A stretch of DNA of 46,744 nt from Zelonia costaricensis (Eukaryota > Euglenozoa > Kinetoplastea > Trypanosomatida > Trypanosomatidae). Of this stretch, positions 25,418 through 34,619 are shown in pieces. The notes below the pieces were generated by a model, which saw nothing but the letters and a program-made list of their open reading frames with translations, made no database searches and was not told the origin of the DNA. The DNA lies in assembly GCA_030849075.1 (NCBI GenBank), contig JASAOO010003358.1, positions 1 through 46,744 of the forward strand. Reading direction: 5' to 3'. The position numbers and the translations under genes were made by a program. Every line of letters begins with the position of its first letter. The stretch's first letter is position 1.

Positions 25418-27322
25418 TTACGCAGCGGGCAGCTTCGTCTCCACCACCGGGGCAAGCGTGACAAGGTCTGAGAGCACCCACTGGCACGACGCGTCCATGT
25501 ACATGCACATGAGCTTCCGCGTCGCCGGCGGCGTCTGCGACACATCGTCCGGGATGCCAATCATGCGGCCAATCGACTTGGAGAACATGAACTCCACGGG
25601 CTTGCCGGTTATCATGCGCATCAGGAAGTCGAGAAAGGCCGCAAGCGAGCGCGGGCTGTTGGACGCGAAGACGCGCGCGGCGGCGATGCGCTCGTACTCG
25701 TTCTCGTAGCCGACGATGCGCTTGTAGAACCACTCGAAGTTGTACGCGTAGCGCTCCGGCGGCACCACGACGTCAACGGTGAGCAGCGCGCAGGCGCGTG
25801 CCGTTGCGGGGATGGGCGGCAGCATGTTCCCGTTCACTTTAATGAAGACCGAGGGGGCGTCGGCGTCGTCGACCTTCGCCTCCGCCTCCGCCTTTGCCTT
25901 CGCGGACTCGCTCGCCGGCGGCGACGACGCCGTTGTGGTCACTGCTTGTGCGCTCGCCACCTGATGCTGCTGCTCCTCGGGCTTCACGCACGTCACCTGC
26001 ACGCGCGACGCGGTGCCGGCCGGCTTGCTGCCCTCCTGCGCCGCGGATGCCTTCGACGTGCCCGGGCGACTGCCTGGGTCGTCCGCCGTTGCCGCCGCCG
26101 CGGCGGTCAGCTTGCGCGTCGCCTTGTTCACCACAAACGTGTGCTCCTCCGGCGACGACCGCAGGGCGTTGGCTGTCGTGTCAGTCTGCACCTCGATCAT
26201 GCCCGCATCCACGTCATCGTCGTCCGCGTGGCGCTTCGCCGACGTCGCGGTGCCCGCCGCATCGCTGCCGGCCGCACCCGCCAGCACGGCGGGGTCGAGC
26301 TTGCGCAGGTACTCGTTGTTCAGCGTCACGTCCACCTCCGCGCCGACGTTGGCGGAGTCGAAGTACATGCGTGCCTTGTCCAGTCGGGCGAAGACAACTA
26401 GCTTCGAGTCGAGTACGTAGTCGGCCGGCGACGCGATGCTGCTGAGGTTGACCTGCTTCTCCCGCTGCAGGATCCACAGCTTGAAGATGGACTCGGCGAG
26501 GTGGCGGGAGACCGGGATGAGCGCGGTGATGGTGGAGACGACGCTCTGCACAAGCGACTCCTGCAGCTTCGCCTTGGGCGAGGCGGCGCTGTCGGCCGCA
26601 CTTGACGAGGGCGACGCCGACGCCGCGGCCGAGGTTGCACTCGCGCCGCTAAGGCTCTCCTCCGTCATGGACGCGGTTGCGGCGGCTGCCATGGCGGCAT
26701 CGGCGCGGCGGTCAGGCTTGAACTCCTTGTCGAGCAGCTTGGCTGCCTCGTGCGCGGCGGCGATCGTCTTGGTCGACTCCGTGCGTCCCGCGACCGGCTG
26801 ATGCACGTGCTCCACGAAGGCTCCGATGACCGCTGCGAGGCTGTAGTAGGCCTGCTTCGAGCCGACGAGAAACTCCTCCTGCGTGCAGCCGCTCACCGAC
26901 TTGGAGAAGTTGTTGAAGGCACGCACGAGCTCGTCGTCCTGGGTGAGCTTGATGCCAATCGTGCGGATGCCGGATGCGGCAGCGGCAGCGGCAGCGGCCG
27001 CCTGCTGCTCCACGTTCCCCTGCGGGTGTCCCGCCACGGCGTCCTCGGCACCCTTCTCGGCGCCGCCGAAGTACCGCACGGCTGAGGCGGCGGCTGCAGC
27101 ACCGGACGTCGTGGACGCCGCCGCGGCCGCCGCGGCCGCCTGCTTGTCCTTGTCCGCGCTGTTCTTGTCCGGCTCGTCGCGGCGGGAGGAGAAGCAGCGG
27201 TGCGGCTGGCCCAACGCGTGCGAGGCGCTCGCCGCGGTGGTGGGGAGGCTCGATGGGCCGAGCCGGATACCACTCACGCCCCGTGCGGCGAGCGCTGCCG
27301 CGCAGGTGACGCGACGGAGCAT
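25418..27322 (-). CDS. Hypothetical protein, probably mitochondrial (634 aa)
   Basis: I do not recognise the family. The frame stays open to 28912, but those 530 upstream residues are Pro/His/Thr-rich translation of spacer, so the Met at 27322 is taken as the start. The N-terminus MLRRVTCAAALAARGVSGIR is Arg-rich, has no acidic residues and is amphipathic, and is followed by HRCFSSRRDE; this looks like a mitochondrial presequence with a cleavage site near 43-46. After poly-Ala comes an ordered region at about 115-175 (IRTIGIKLTQDDELVRAFNN, then QAYYSLAAVIGAFVEHV). A helical segment at about 255-310 contains LIPVSRHLAESIFKLWILQR. The C-terminal third is ordered (VVPPERYAYNFEWFYKRIVG, then LAAFLDFLMRMITGKPVEFM). 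Between them lie Ala/Ser/Thr-rich linkers. A kinetoplastid-specific mitochondrial protein is my best guess. Confidence 0.78.
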   Translation of the reverse strand: MLRRVTCAAALAARGVSGIRLGPSSLPTTAASASHALGQPHRCFSSRRDEPDKNSADKDKQAAAAAAAASTTSGAAAAASAVRYFGGAEKGAEDAVAGHPQGNVEQQAAAAAAAAASGIRTIGIKLTQDDELVRAFNNFSKSVSGCTQEEFLVGSKQAYYSLAAVIGAFVEHVHQPVAGRTESTKTIAAAHEAAKLLDKEFKPDRRADAAMAAAATASMTEESLSGASATSAAASASPSSSAADSAASPKAKLQESLVQSVVSTITALIPVSRHLAESIFKLWILQREKQVNLSSIASPADYVLDSKLVVFARLDKARMYFDSANVGAEVDVTLNNEYLRKLDPAVLAGAAGSDAAGTATSAKRHADDDDVDAGMIEVQTDTTANALRSSPEEHTFVVNKATRKLTAAAAATADDPGSRPGTSKASAAQEGSKPAGTASRVQVTCVKPEEQQHQVASAQAVTTTASSPPASESAKAKAEAEAKVDDADAPSVFIKVNGNMLPPIPATARACALLTVDVVVPPERYAYNFEWFYKRIVGYENEYERIAAARVFASNSPRSLAAFLDFLMRMITGKPVEFMFSKSIGRMIGIPDDVSQTPPATRKLMCMYMDASCQWVLSDLVTLAPVVETKLPAA

Positions 27323-27340
27323 GCGACTGGTGACGAGCGC

Positions 27341-27361
27341 GTGTGTGTGTGTATGTGTGTT
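27341..27361. repeat. (GT)n microsatellite near a start codon
   Basis: A GT run with one A interruption on the plus strand, 19-39 bases upstream of the 27322 start codon. Confidence 0.9.
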
Positions 27362-27900
27362 GGTTGCGGAGATAAGAGAGGAAAGGGGGAGAAGAGGCGC
27401 TGGTGAGCGAGGGCTTCTCAGACACGGGAGTGGTGTGCGCGTACACGAGATTCCGTTGCACACGCAACTACGCAGAGCAACAACGAGATGGGCAGCAGCA
27501 GGTGGAACAGAGGAACACGAACAAGAAAGGAAGTAGGGCTTGGTGGCTCGTCGCGCGTGCCACGCAGAACAACAAGTTGATGGCGTTTTGTGTGTGTGTG
27601 CGTGTATCAGAAGTTTGGCCGAGGGGGGGAGGAGGAGAGTTGGCAGCGGGGTAGTCGGGTGCCCCTGGTCGAACCGGCACGCGCACGAGAGAAGCCACAC
27701 GAACCTGTAGGGAACCGCAGTGAACTTGCGCGGTCGCAGGTGAAGCTGAGGGGGTGGGGGTGAGGGGAGGTGCACAAGGAGGTGAACGTCTCCCTGTGGT
27801 GATGACACTGGTACACGCGGAAGGGAGGGGGTGGTGGTGGTGGAGTGGGTGGGTCGGTGAGTATTGAAGTCAAACAAAGGGGGGGGGGTGGGGGAGTGCG

Positions 27901-27926
27901 TGGGTGGGTGGGTGGGTGGGTGGGGG
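27901..27926. repeat. (TGGG)n tandem repeat
   Basis: Consecutive TGGG units on the plus strand that end in a longer G run. Four or more G-triplets at single-base spacing match the consensus for a G-quadruplex on the non-coding strand. Confidence 0.85.
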
Positions 27927-28372
27927 TTGAGGGGTGACACACGCGAAGGGCTGAGACCACGAAGTGGTGGGGGGGGGTGGGGGGGTGGGCGGGTTGCAAG
28001 GAACCGTACTACGGGCAGGGGGTGGTGCGGGTGAACAGTCCAGTCGCACACAACCTCTCTGGCCGTTGGGGCCAGGGGGGGGGGGGTGGGTGGGGGGAGG
28101 TGGTGATGGCGCGTGTGCGTATGTTTAGGCGGAGTGTGAAACGTGTGGAGGACGATCAAGCAGCGTGCAAGAGCGGAGTACACGAAAGGGGGGGGGCAAA
28201 GGGGTGGGGCGGGGTCGCACGGGAGGAGTAGGAGCATGCGATGTGCGAGACTGCCGCTCGAGTCGTAGCATGTGACGATCTTTGGCGATAGTCGAAGTCC
28301 GGCCTCATCGCAAGAAGGGGTTAGGGAGTGAGGGGGGTTAGATGCGCAGATGCGTGCTTGCGTGATCGGCCT

Positions 28373-28400
28373 CACACACACACACACACGCGCACACACA
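28373..28400. repeat. (CA)n microsatellite
   Basis: A CA-rich run with CG interruptions on the plus strand (TG on the coding strand), in the spacer downstream of the AMP deaminase-family gene. Confidence 0.9.
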
Positions 28401-28989
28401 TTGGAGCTTGTTCGCTTTCCCGTTCCCATCCCATTCTGCGATGCCGAGCAGCGTGCTTGTGTTTGCGTGCCTGCGTGTGCCGCTCCACCGCACTGCGTAG
28501 TCGTGTCTGCTGTTGACCTGTTACGTGGCGGCCGCGCTGGGGATCTGCGTCGGGGGTGGGGGGGGGGAGGCGCACAGTTAGGCGTCGTTATGCGAGGATG
28601 AAGTAGAGCAAATGGAACTTCGGGAGAAAAGGGGGAGAAGCTGACAAAAGACCCGAAAAGAAGGTTGAGAGGCGCAGCCGTGCGGATGGCGCTACGATGC
28701 CGTGCACACGACTCCGTACGTCCTGCGCCACCACACCCGTCACCGCGCCCAATCGAAGAGGGAAAGGAAGAGGGGGGGGGGGGAATGAAGATGAGCGTTC
28801 TCAGTTCCACGGCGGAGTCGACCCGGGAGACGACTAGAACACCCCTCGCGGGGAGAGCAACAACAACGCAGCTCGATCGCATGCACACAACCGCGTGACA
28901 CAAAGTGTTCACCCACGGACAGTCAAAAAACGCACAACCTCCCCCTCACCCACCCACCGCGGCAGCACCCACACATCAGACCATCACCC

Positions 28990-31900
28990 TCACACATGCG
29001 AGGCGTCGAACGTCGTGCCGATGCGCGGTGGACGGGCCTCGGCGCTCGGCTGCGGCACGCCGCCGCCGCCGCGGCGCTTCTCCACGATCGGCGCACCACT
29101 CCAGCGCCGCTCCAGCAGCTCGCCGCGCGAGATGCCGACCGCATCCATGATGTCCACCTCCTCCTCCAGCGGCGTCCGCATTGCCCGGCACGACATCTCC
29201 CGTGCGGCGCGGCTCTGCAGGTAGGTGACCTCCTCCATGTACGCCTCGTAGCGGAACGCGCAGCGGGTCTGCGGCACGTGCGAGCGCCCCACGTCGTTGC
29301 CCGCGACGCTGCGCAGGTAGTACAGCGGACCCAGCCACGCCTTCTTGCGCGCGACCGGGAAGCCGCAGCCGCGCACGCTGTTCGCCGCGAGCTCGCAGAT
29401 ATCCGCGGCGGACAGGTTCCACAGCGCCTCGGCCGTGCCGTACTCCTCCAGCAGCGGCTGCTCGGTGCGGTGGAAGATAAGCGGCCCGTCCGTCCCGATG
29501 GCGACGTTGAGCCCGCGGTAGAGGAAGCTCGGCAGCGGGTGGTCCTTGTAGCGGCAGAACAGGGCATTGTTCGACATGGGCACCACCGCCAGCGGGATCT
29601 GAGCGAGGTAGTAGAGGTACTGCAGCACCGGCCGCTTGTCCAGGTTGATGCCGTGGCCGATGCCGTCCGCCAAGAAGAAGACGTCCGCCATGTGGTCCGG
29701 GTCGCCGCTCTCGCCAGCGTGGGGGCGGAACTGGAAGGTGTTGAACCCACGCGCGGCGCGGTAGCGGTTCAGCGTGGTGATGTTCGCCCACATGTAGAAC
29801 ATGTAGTAGGCGAAGGGCGGGTTCGCGGGGCTGGTCCACTGCGCCGGCGGTGTGTCGATGGTCTGATCCGGCTCCCGGTCGCTCTCATCGTCCACGCTGT
29901 CAAAGCCGGACACGTGGCTGAGGAAGAAGTGCAGGTACGGGTGCTTGTCGGGGTGCATCGACGCCTGCCACAGCGGTTCGAAGATGTTCTGCAGCATCTC
30001 CTGGAAGCTGCGCAGCTGGCCGCTGCGCTGGTAAAGGTGGAAGAGCCGCGGCACCTGGATCATCCAGCTGTTCGTGCGGTGCGACACTCCGTGCACGACG
30101 AACCAGCGCGACAGCCGGTCCCACTCCCCCCAGCTCCGGCCGTAGATGGACAGGCGGTTCTCCGTGAAGGTGCCTCCCTCGAGCTCGTTCTGCTTAAAGG
30201 CGCCGCGAATGAGTTCGGCGAAGTAGCGGCCCTGCATGAAGTTGTCCGTCTTCAGGAAGAGGGAGCGGAGCGAGGTCATGCCCATCGGGCTGAAGCGGTG
30301 GTTGAAGCGGTCGAAGCGGTGGAAGGTGGCCTTGCCGGCGTGCACCTGCAGCGCCGCGATCGGCATCTCCGCCAGCAGCCGCGACACCAGCGCCGCGCGC
30401 GCATTCGCGGTGGGCCCGGGCGCCTCGTCCTCGCCGGCACCAGCGTGGCTCTGCGTGGACTTGACCAGCGACGACCCGAGCTGCTGTTGCTGCTGCTGCT
30501 GTTCGCCGAACACCTCATGGAAGAACTGCACGAGCGTGATAGGTGTGCCCGTCTTGCTGTCGACACCCACGACGTCGTCGGGGTGGTCGCGAATCTTGTT
30601 CTGCATAAACTGCAGCAGCGACTTGGCCGTCATGCCGCTCGCCATGTGGCAGTGCACGTCGACCTTGACGCAGTTGTGCGCGTCACCGCGGATCGGCTGC
30701 ACGACGCGGCGCCGGTCTGGCGTCGCTAGAGCCGTGTGCGCCGCACGAGGCTCGTCGGACACGTCCGCGTTCTGCTGCAGCTCTGCCGCCACCGCCGCTG
30801 CGCCGGCAGTGCCAGGGGCGACGATGGTGTAGCTCTCCTCGTCATCGTTGGTGAGGGCGGCGTGGAGCTTGTACTTGGACTCGAGCATGTCGAGCCGCTT
30901 GCTCGAGTACTTCGCCACCGTCGGGTCGGCGCTGGCGAGGCGGCGCAGCGTGCGGATGTCCTGCTGGAACTGCGCCCACGTCGGCAGCGACGGCTGGGCC
31001 GCCGCTGCTGCAGCATCTGATGCGGTGGCGGCGAAGGGCCGCGTCCGCCCATCGCGCGTTACCTCGCCACCCCCCTCTCCCGCCTGCTTCCTGCTTAGAT
31101 TCAAGACGCCGTCGTGCCACACCAGCGCGCAGCCTTCGGGGGAGCCGCAGGTGTCGCACACCGGCATGCGGTGCACGTCGTCCGGGCGCAGCACAAACTG
31201 CTGGTACGCCTCGCGCGTCGCCATCGCGGCCATGAGCCGCTTCGCCGCGTTGCTCGGGCCGGCGCGGTCGGGGCCGGAGATGAGGATTCGAGGGTACTGC
31301 ATCAGCGACTCGTGGGCGTGGTAGCCGGAGAGGCGCTGCAGCAGCGCCGGGTCGTGCTCCCGCTGCAGCGCGCGCGTGCTCGCGCTCGGCGTGCGGCGAT
31401 AGGCCGCTGCGGTGAGGCCCACAATGCCGCTCTCGTCCGCGGCGGGTGGGAGAAACAGGACGGCGCGCAGACGGGCCTCACGCCGTGCGTCGCAGCTGAC
31501 GGCGGCGCTCGTGCGCACGGCGGCGAAGAGCACGTCCAGCTCGTGCTCGAGTGCGCAGGTGCGGTGGTGCAGCCGCAGTGAGCTCACCTGCGTCGCCGAG
31601 AACTGGTTGTAGCGCGCCTGGGCGTGCGGCCAGGCGTAGCCGAAGAGGTGCCGCCGCTCGGCCCACGAGAGACACCCGCTGCCCGCCTCCAGCGAGCGCA
31701 AGCACATTTCCGTGACATCCGCGTTGGCCAGCCCGCGCTGCTTCGTCAACTCCATCATCTCCTCGCTGAGGGCGTCGTTGGTCGTGTCGTAGAAGAGCGG
31801 GTCGAGGGTGGCGACGCTGACGTGCAGCCCCGCCTGGACCGCCAGCGGTATCGCGGTGGTGCTCAGCGTGTGCTTCACAGCCGCGCTGCTGCAGCGGTTG

Positions 31901-33924
31901 CGCGATGGGGTCAGCACGACGTGGCGCTGCGTCAGCATGTACAGGTACGTCAGCGGGCTCCACTCGAACACCGTCGTCGGGTTCACGACGGCGTCGGCAA
32001 GCAGCAGGCCGAGCACACTCTCACCGAAGAGGGCGGGGCTGTTCGCGCCGCCGTGCAGCGTGAAGGTGAAGGCGCCAGGCGTAGCCGGCGGTGCGGCGAG
32101 CAGGAAGGCGTTCAGCAGCTGCACGTTGCGCCACACGTGGTACACGAAGAACGCGTCCGGCGGGGTCGGCGAGGCAGCCGCCCCTGCGGCGCCCGTCGGC
32201 AGCGGAAACTGGCGGCTCGGGTCGCCGTGTGACGGCATCTCCTGCACCGCCGCCGCGTGCGTCAGCGTCACTGAGAAGCCAGTCGTACGGCGCAGGAGGG
32301 CCTGCATGTCCGCCACGTCCGCTGGCGTGGCTGTCGCTGCGGCGTCGCCGGCCGCAGCGCTCAGCAACGCAGCCCATACGGGACTGAACACGTTGTGCAG
32401 CACATCGCCGAAGTAAAGGCGCGGAGTCGACGGGTGTGCCGATGGAACGGCGGCGGCTGACGACGACAGGATGCCGTTGGCTGACCGCCGCGGCGGTGGC
32501 GGGGCGGCCGTGGCGGCCCCGTCCGCCGCGTACGCGTCTTGCACCACGTGAAGGCGGAAGTAAAGCCCCGGGCAGGCGTCCAGCAGCCCGCTGCGCACGC
32601 ACCACCGCGCCAGCCGCGGCAGCTCAGCTGCGTGCGTTCCGGACACGGTGAGCTCCAGCTCCAGCCGGTCCAGGGTCGTGCCAGACGTCAGGATGCGCTT
32701 CAGAATCGGGCGCAGCAGCTGCGCGAGCAGGTCGCCCTCCCCGTCCGCGCCGCCCGAGGTGCTCAGCAGGTGCCGCAGAAGGCGGCCAGCGTGCTCGGCG
32801 CGGTGCGAGTCGCCCGAGTCGGCGAGCTGCTGCAGGCTGAGCCAGCGGTCCGCCGAGTCTGCGGCGTAGCTGGGGCGCAGGCACAGGCCCTCCTCCGTCA
32901 GCACCCGCTCCGACCGCGGCACGTTGGCCCCGAAAAAGCGCCGCATCGCCTCCTCGACGGAGGTGCCGGCGGGCGTCGCAGGGGCGACCGCGGCCGCTGC
33001 GGCGTCGGTGGCGGGTGGACGCTCCACATCGCCGCGTGCACCAGCACCGACGCCGACGACCACCTCGGTCGCCGGCGCCGACCCGGCGTACGCGGCGGCG
33101 ACGCCGTCTTCCACCACCTCCTCGGTGTAGAGCGGGTACTGCGGCTGATGCTGGCGCAGCTCCTCGATGAAGCGCACCACCGACGCCGCGCTGACGCAGG
33201 TTTCGATGCGGCGCAGGTCGCACTTCGGGGCCCGCTTGATGTCGCCACCGCCGAAGATAGGGTGGTACTCATCCTCGCGCCCGCCGTTGTAGGCGCGGTA
33301 AAGGTTGAAGCGGCTCTGCAGCACCTTCACGCGCGGCTCGCACGCACTGAAGACCTCGCCGTGGCCCATCAGCCCGCTGAGTCGCTTCAGGCGCTCCAGG
33401 AAGGCGGCGTAGCTGAAGAGCGGGTGGTTGCGCAGCTCCGCTGCTAGTGGAATCCCATCGGATGCCAAGGACGGGGACGACGCATCGCCGCAGGCAGCCC
33501 ACACGGCCGCCGGCAAGAGCAGACCTTCCAGCTCCGCCACGGCCACCACCGACGTGCTCGACGGCGTCACAGGCGCACCCGCACGCGGCGGGGCGGCCAC
33601 CTCGTCCGCCTTCAGCGCCGCTCCGCTGCAGCCCTTGATGGCCCCACTGAAGAGCTTTGCCAGCCCCTCGAGCACCGGCGCGGCCGTCGCGGCGTGGGCG
33701 GCGTGCTCCTGATACACATTCCGGTCCGTGAAGGTCGAGCCGAGCCGGTCCGCCGCGCTGCCGTGCTCGGCGTCGCGCAGGTGCAGACCGAGTCGCGTCG
33801 CTGCCGCGATGGACTGAACATCGCCCACGATCTGCAGCGCCTCCAGCAGCAGCGGCGCACCCTTGTGGAAGCCCGCGTCGCCCGCGTCGTTGTGCAGGAG
33901 AATATCGTGCCACTGCTGCTCCAT
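28990..33924 (-). CDS. AMP deaminase-family protein with tandem degenerate and catalytic-type domains (1644 aa)
   Basis: AMP deaminase turns AMP into IMP in purine interconversion. The C-terminal domain matches the family along its length: MLESKYKLHAAL, then KVDVHCHMASGMTAKSLLQF (metal HxH, nt about 30620-30670), RFNHRFSPMG, the block VPRLFHLYQRSGQLRSFQEM, FRPHAGESGD (nt about 29710), MSNNALFC, and the signature region VAIGTDGPLIFHRTEQPLLE (nt about 29450-29515). The usual TDDP is TDGP here. A poly-Gln tract (nt about 30480-30510) interrupts the domain after FFHEVFG. The N-terminal half repeats the same order in degraded form (VLQSRFNLYRAYN, then CDLRRIETCVSAASVVRF without the HxH, FTLHGGANS, VATLDPLFYDT). 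At 1644 residues it is about twice normal length. I chose Met 33924 (MEQQWHDILL). The upstream Met at 34044 would add a hydrophobic N-terminus but crosses a strong pyrimidine tract. Confidence 0.88.
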   Translation of the reverse strand: MEQQWHDILLHNDAGDAGFHKGAPLLLEALQIVGDVQSIAAATRLGLHLRDAEHGSAADRLGSTFTDRNVYQEHAAHAATAAPVLEGLAKLFSGAIKGCSGAALKADEVAAPPRAGAPVTPSSTSVVAVAELEGLLLPAAVWAACGDASSPSLASDGIPLAAELRNHPLFSYAAFLERLKRLSGLMGHGEVFSACEPRVKVLQSRFNLYRAYNGGREDEYHPIFGGGDIKRAPKCDLRRIETCVSAASVVRFIEELRQHQPQYPLYTEEVVEDGVAAAYAGSAPATEVVVGVGAGARGDVERPPATDAAAAAVAPATPAGTSVEEAMRRFFGANVPRSERVLTEEGLCLRPSYAADSADRWLSLQQLADSGDSHRAEHAGRLLRHLLSTSGGADGEGDLLAQLLRPILKRILTSGTTLDRLELELTVSGTHAAELPRLARWCVRSGLLDACPGLYFRLHVVQDAYAADGAATAAPPPPRRSANGILSSSAAAVPSAHPSTPRLYFGDVLHNVFSPVWAALLSAAAGDAAATATPADVADMQALLRRTTGFSVTLTHAAAVQEMPSHGDPSRQFPLPTGAAGAAASPTPPDAFFVYHVWRNVQLLNAFLLAAPPATPGAFTFTLHGGANSPALFGESVLGLLLADAVVNPTTVFEWSPLTYLYMLTQRHVVLTPSRNRCSSAAVKHTLSTTAIPLAVQAGLHVSVATLDPLFYDTTNDALSEEMMELTKQRGLANADVTEMCLRSLEAGSGCLSWAERRHLFGYAWPHAQARYNQFSATQVSSLRLHHRTCALEHELDVLFAAVRTSAAVSCDARREARLRAVLFLPPAADESGIVGLTAAAYRRTPSASTRALQREHDPALLQRLSGYHAHESLMQYPRILISGPDRAGPSNAAKRLMAAMATREAYQQFVLRPDDVHRMPVCDTCGSPEGCALVWHDGVLNLSRKQAGEGGGEVTRDGRTRPFAATASDAAAAAAQPSLPTWAQFQQDIRTLRRLASADPTVAKYSSKRLDMLESKYKLHAALTNDDEESYTIVAPGTAGAAAVAAELQQNADVSDEPRAAHTALATPDRRRVVQPIRGDAHNCVKVDVHCHMASGMTAKSLLQFMQNKIRDHPDDVVGVDSKTGTPITLVQFFHEVFGEQQQQQQQLGSSLVKSTQSHAGAGEDEAPGPTANARAALVSRLLAEMPIAALQVHAGKATFHRFDRFNHRFSPMGMTSLRSLFLKTDNFMQGRYFAELIRGAFKQNELEGGTFTENRLSIYGRSWGEWDRLSRWFVVHGVSHRTNSWMIQVPRLFHLYQRSGQLRSFQEMLQNIFEPLWQASMHPDKHPYLHFFLSHVSGFDSVDDESDREPDQTIDTPPAQWTSPANPPFAYYMFYMWANITTLNRYRAARGFNTFQFRPHAGESGDPDHMADVFFLADGIGHGINLDKRPVLQYLYYLAQIPLAVVPMSNNALFCRYKDHPLPSFLYRGLNVAIGTDGPLIFHRTEQPLLEEYGTAEALWNLSAADICELAANSVRGCGFPVARKKAWLGPLYYLRSVAGNDVGRSHVPQTRCAFRYEAYMEEVTYLQSRAAREMSCRAMRTPLEEEVDIMDAVGISRGELLERRWSGAPIVEKRRGGGGVPQPSAEARPPRIGTTFDASHV

Positions 33925-34002
33925 GGCGAGTGCGGCAGCAGCAGCAGCAAGAGCCACAACAACCACTGCAGCAAGACGCGCAGCCGTAGCGGTGGGGAGG
34001 GA

Positions 34003-34040
34003 ACTTAAAGACAGCGGGGAGGGGAGAGGAGAGAAGGCCG
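34003..34040 (-). promoter_or_regulatory. Pyrimidine tract and AG, probable trans-splice acceptor
   Basis: The coding strand reads as an almost pure C/T tract here, ending in TTTAAG about 80 bases upstream of the 33924 start. This is the arrangement used for spliced-leader addition in trypanosomatids. The exact acceptor AG cannot be fixed by eye. Confidence 0.5.
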
Positions 34041-34589
34041 GCACCGGGATCTGGTGAGGGGCGCGTGGCGGCTGTTGTGCGTACGGTGGTGGCCAACGTC
34101 GGGGCGGGGCGGGGGGGGGGGAAGGGGGCAGGACAGACGAATAGGTGAGAGTCGTGTGTGGGAAGAGGAGGGTGGGTGGGATGCAAGGAGGCTTCGGCGC
34201 GATGACGCTACGAGTCGTCTGGACCGTCGATGTCGCGCCTCAACCCGCGCCCACTGAGGGTGGTCGGCCTCCCACCCCCCTCTGTCTTGTAGGATGCACT
34301 ACGTTTGTGGAGTTCACGGTCGAGTTGTAGAGCACCGAGGGCTGCGCGTGCGCGCCCATCTCACCGCCCTCGTTGTCTTCTTCTCACCTTCTTCTCTACA
34401 GCGGCAACTGCCCGCACAGCGGCGCCGCGTCGGCTGAGGCAGGGGGAGGGGGGAGGAGTGGAAGGGATGGCTTCTGCTTCTCTTGTACGGGAGTGGGGTG
34501 TGTGTGCGTGCAGCACACTCGCTCCCAAGAGATGAATCCGCCCCCCACCACTTCCACCTAACGAAGCTGTTACACGTTTCGCCGCCCGA

Positions 34590-34619
34590 ACACACACACA
34601 CACACACACACGCACACAC
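34590..34619. repeat. (CA)n microsatellite
   Basis: A CA run on the plus strand (TG on the coding strand), about 280-310 bases after the stop of the CCDC137-like gene. Confidence 0.9.

Larger units (their letters stand above)
27323..28989 (-). promoter_or_regulatory. Long intergenic region with pyrimidine tracts and G-quadruplex-prone repeats
   Basis: About 1.7 kb separates the AMP deaminase-family gene from the mitochondrial-type gene. A GT run (27341-27361) lies about 20 bases upstream of the 27322 start. A sense pyrimidine tract at about 27369-27397 is the best acceptor-directing tract for that gene. GGGT tandem repeats at 27901-27926 and G-rich stretches at 27966-27992 and 28072-28106 occupy the middle. 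A CA run lies at 28373-28400, and a poly-G/A tract lies at about 28761-28785. The open minus-strand frames here are Pro/His/Thr-rich and not protein-like. Confidence 0.5.

Noticed and set aside
27323..28912. A 530-residue N-terminal extension of the mitochondrial-type gene
   Set aside because: It is almost all Pro/His/Thr/Ser from translated simple repeats, crosses a likely trans-splice region, and is followed by a convincing targeting-type N-terminus at 27322.
28107..28989. A possible degenerate SIDER-type retroposon in the 3' flank of the AMP deaminase-family gene
   Set aside because: Such elements are common in Leishmania 3' UTRs, but I could not recognise their signature here; a profile search would decide.
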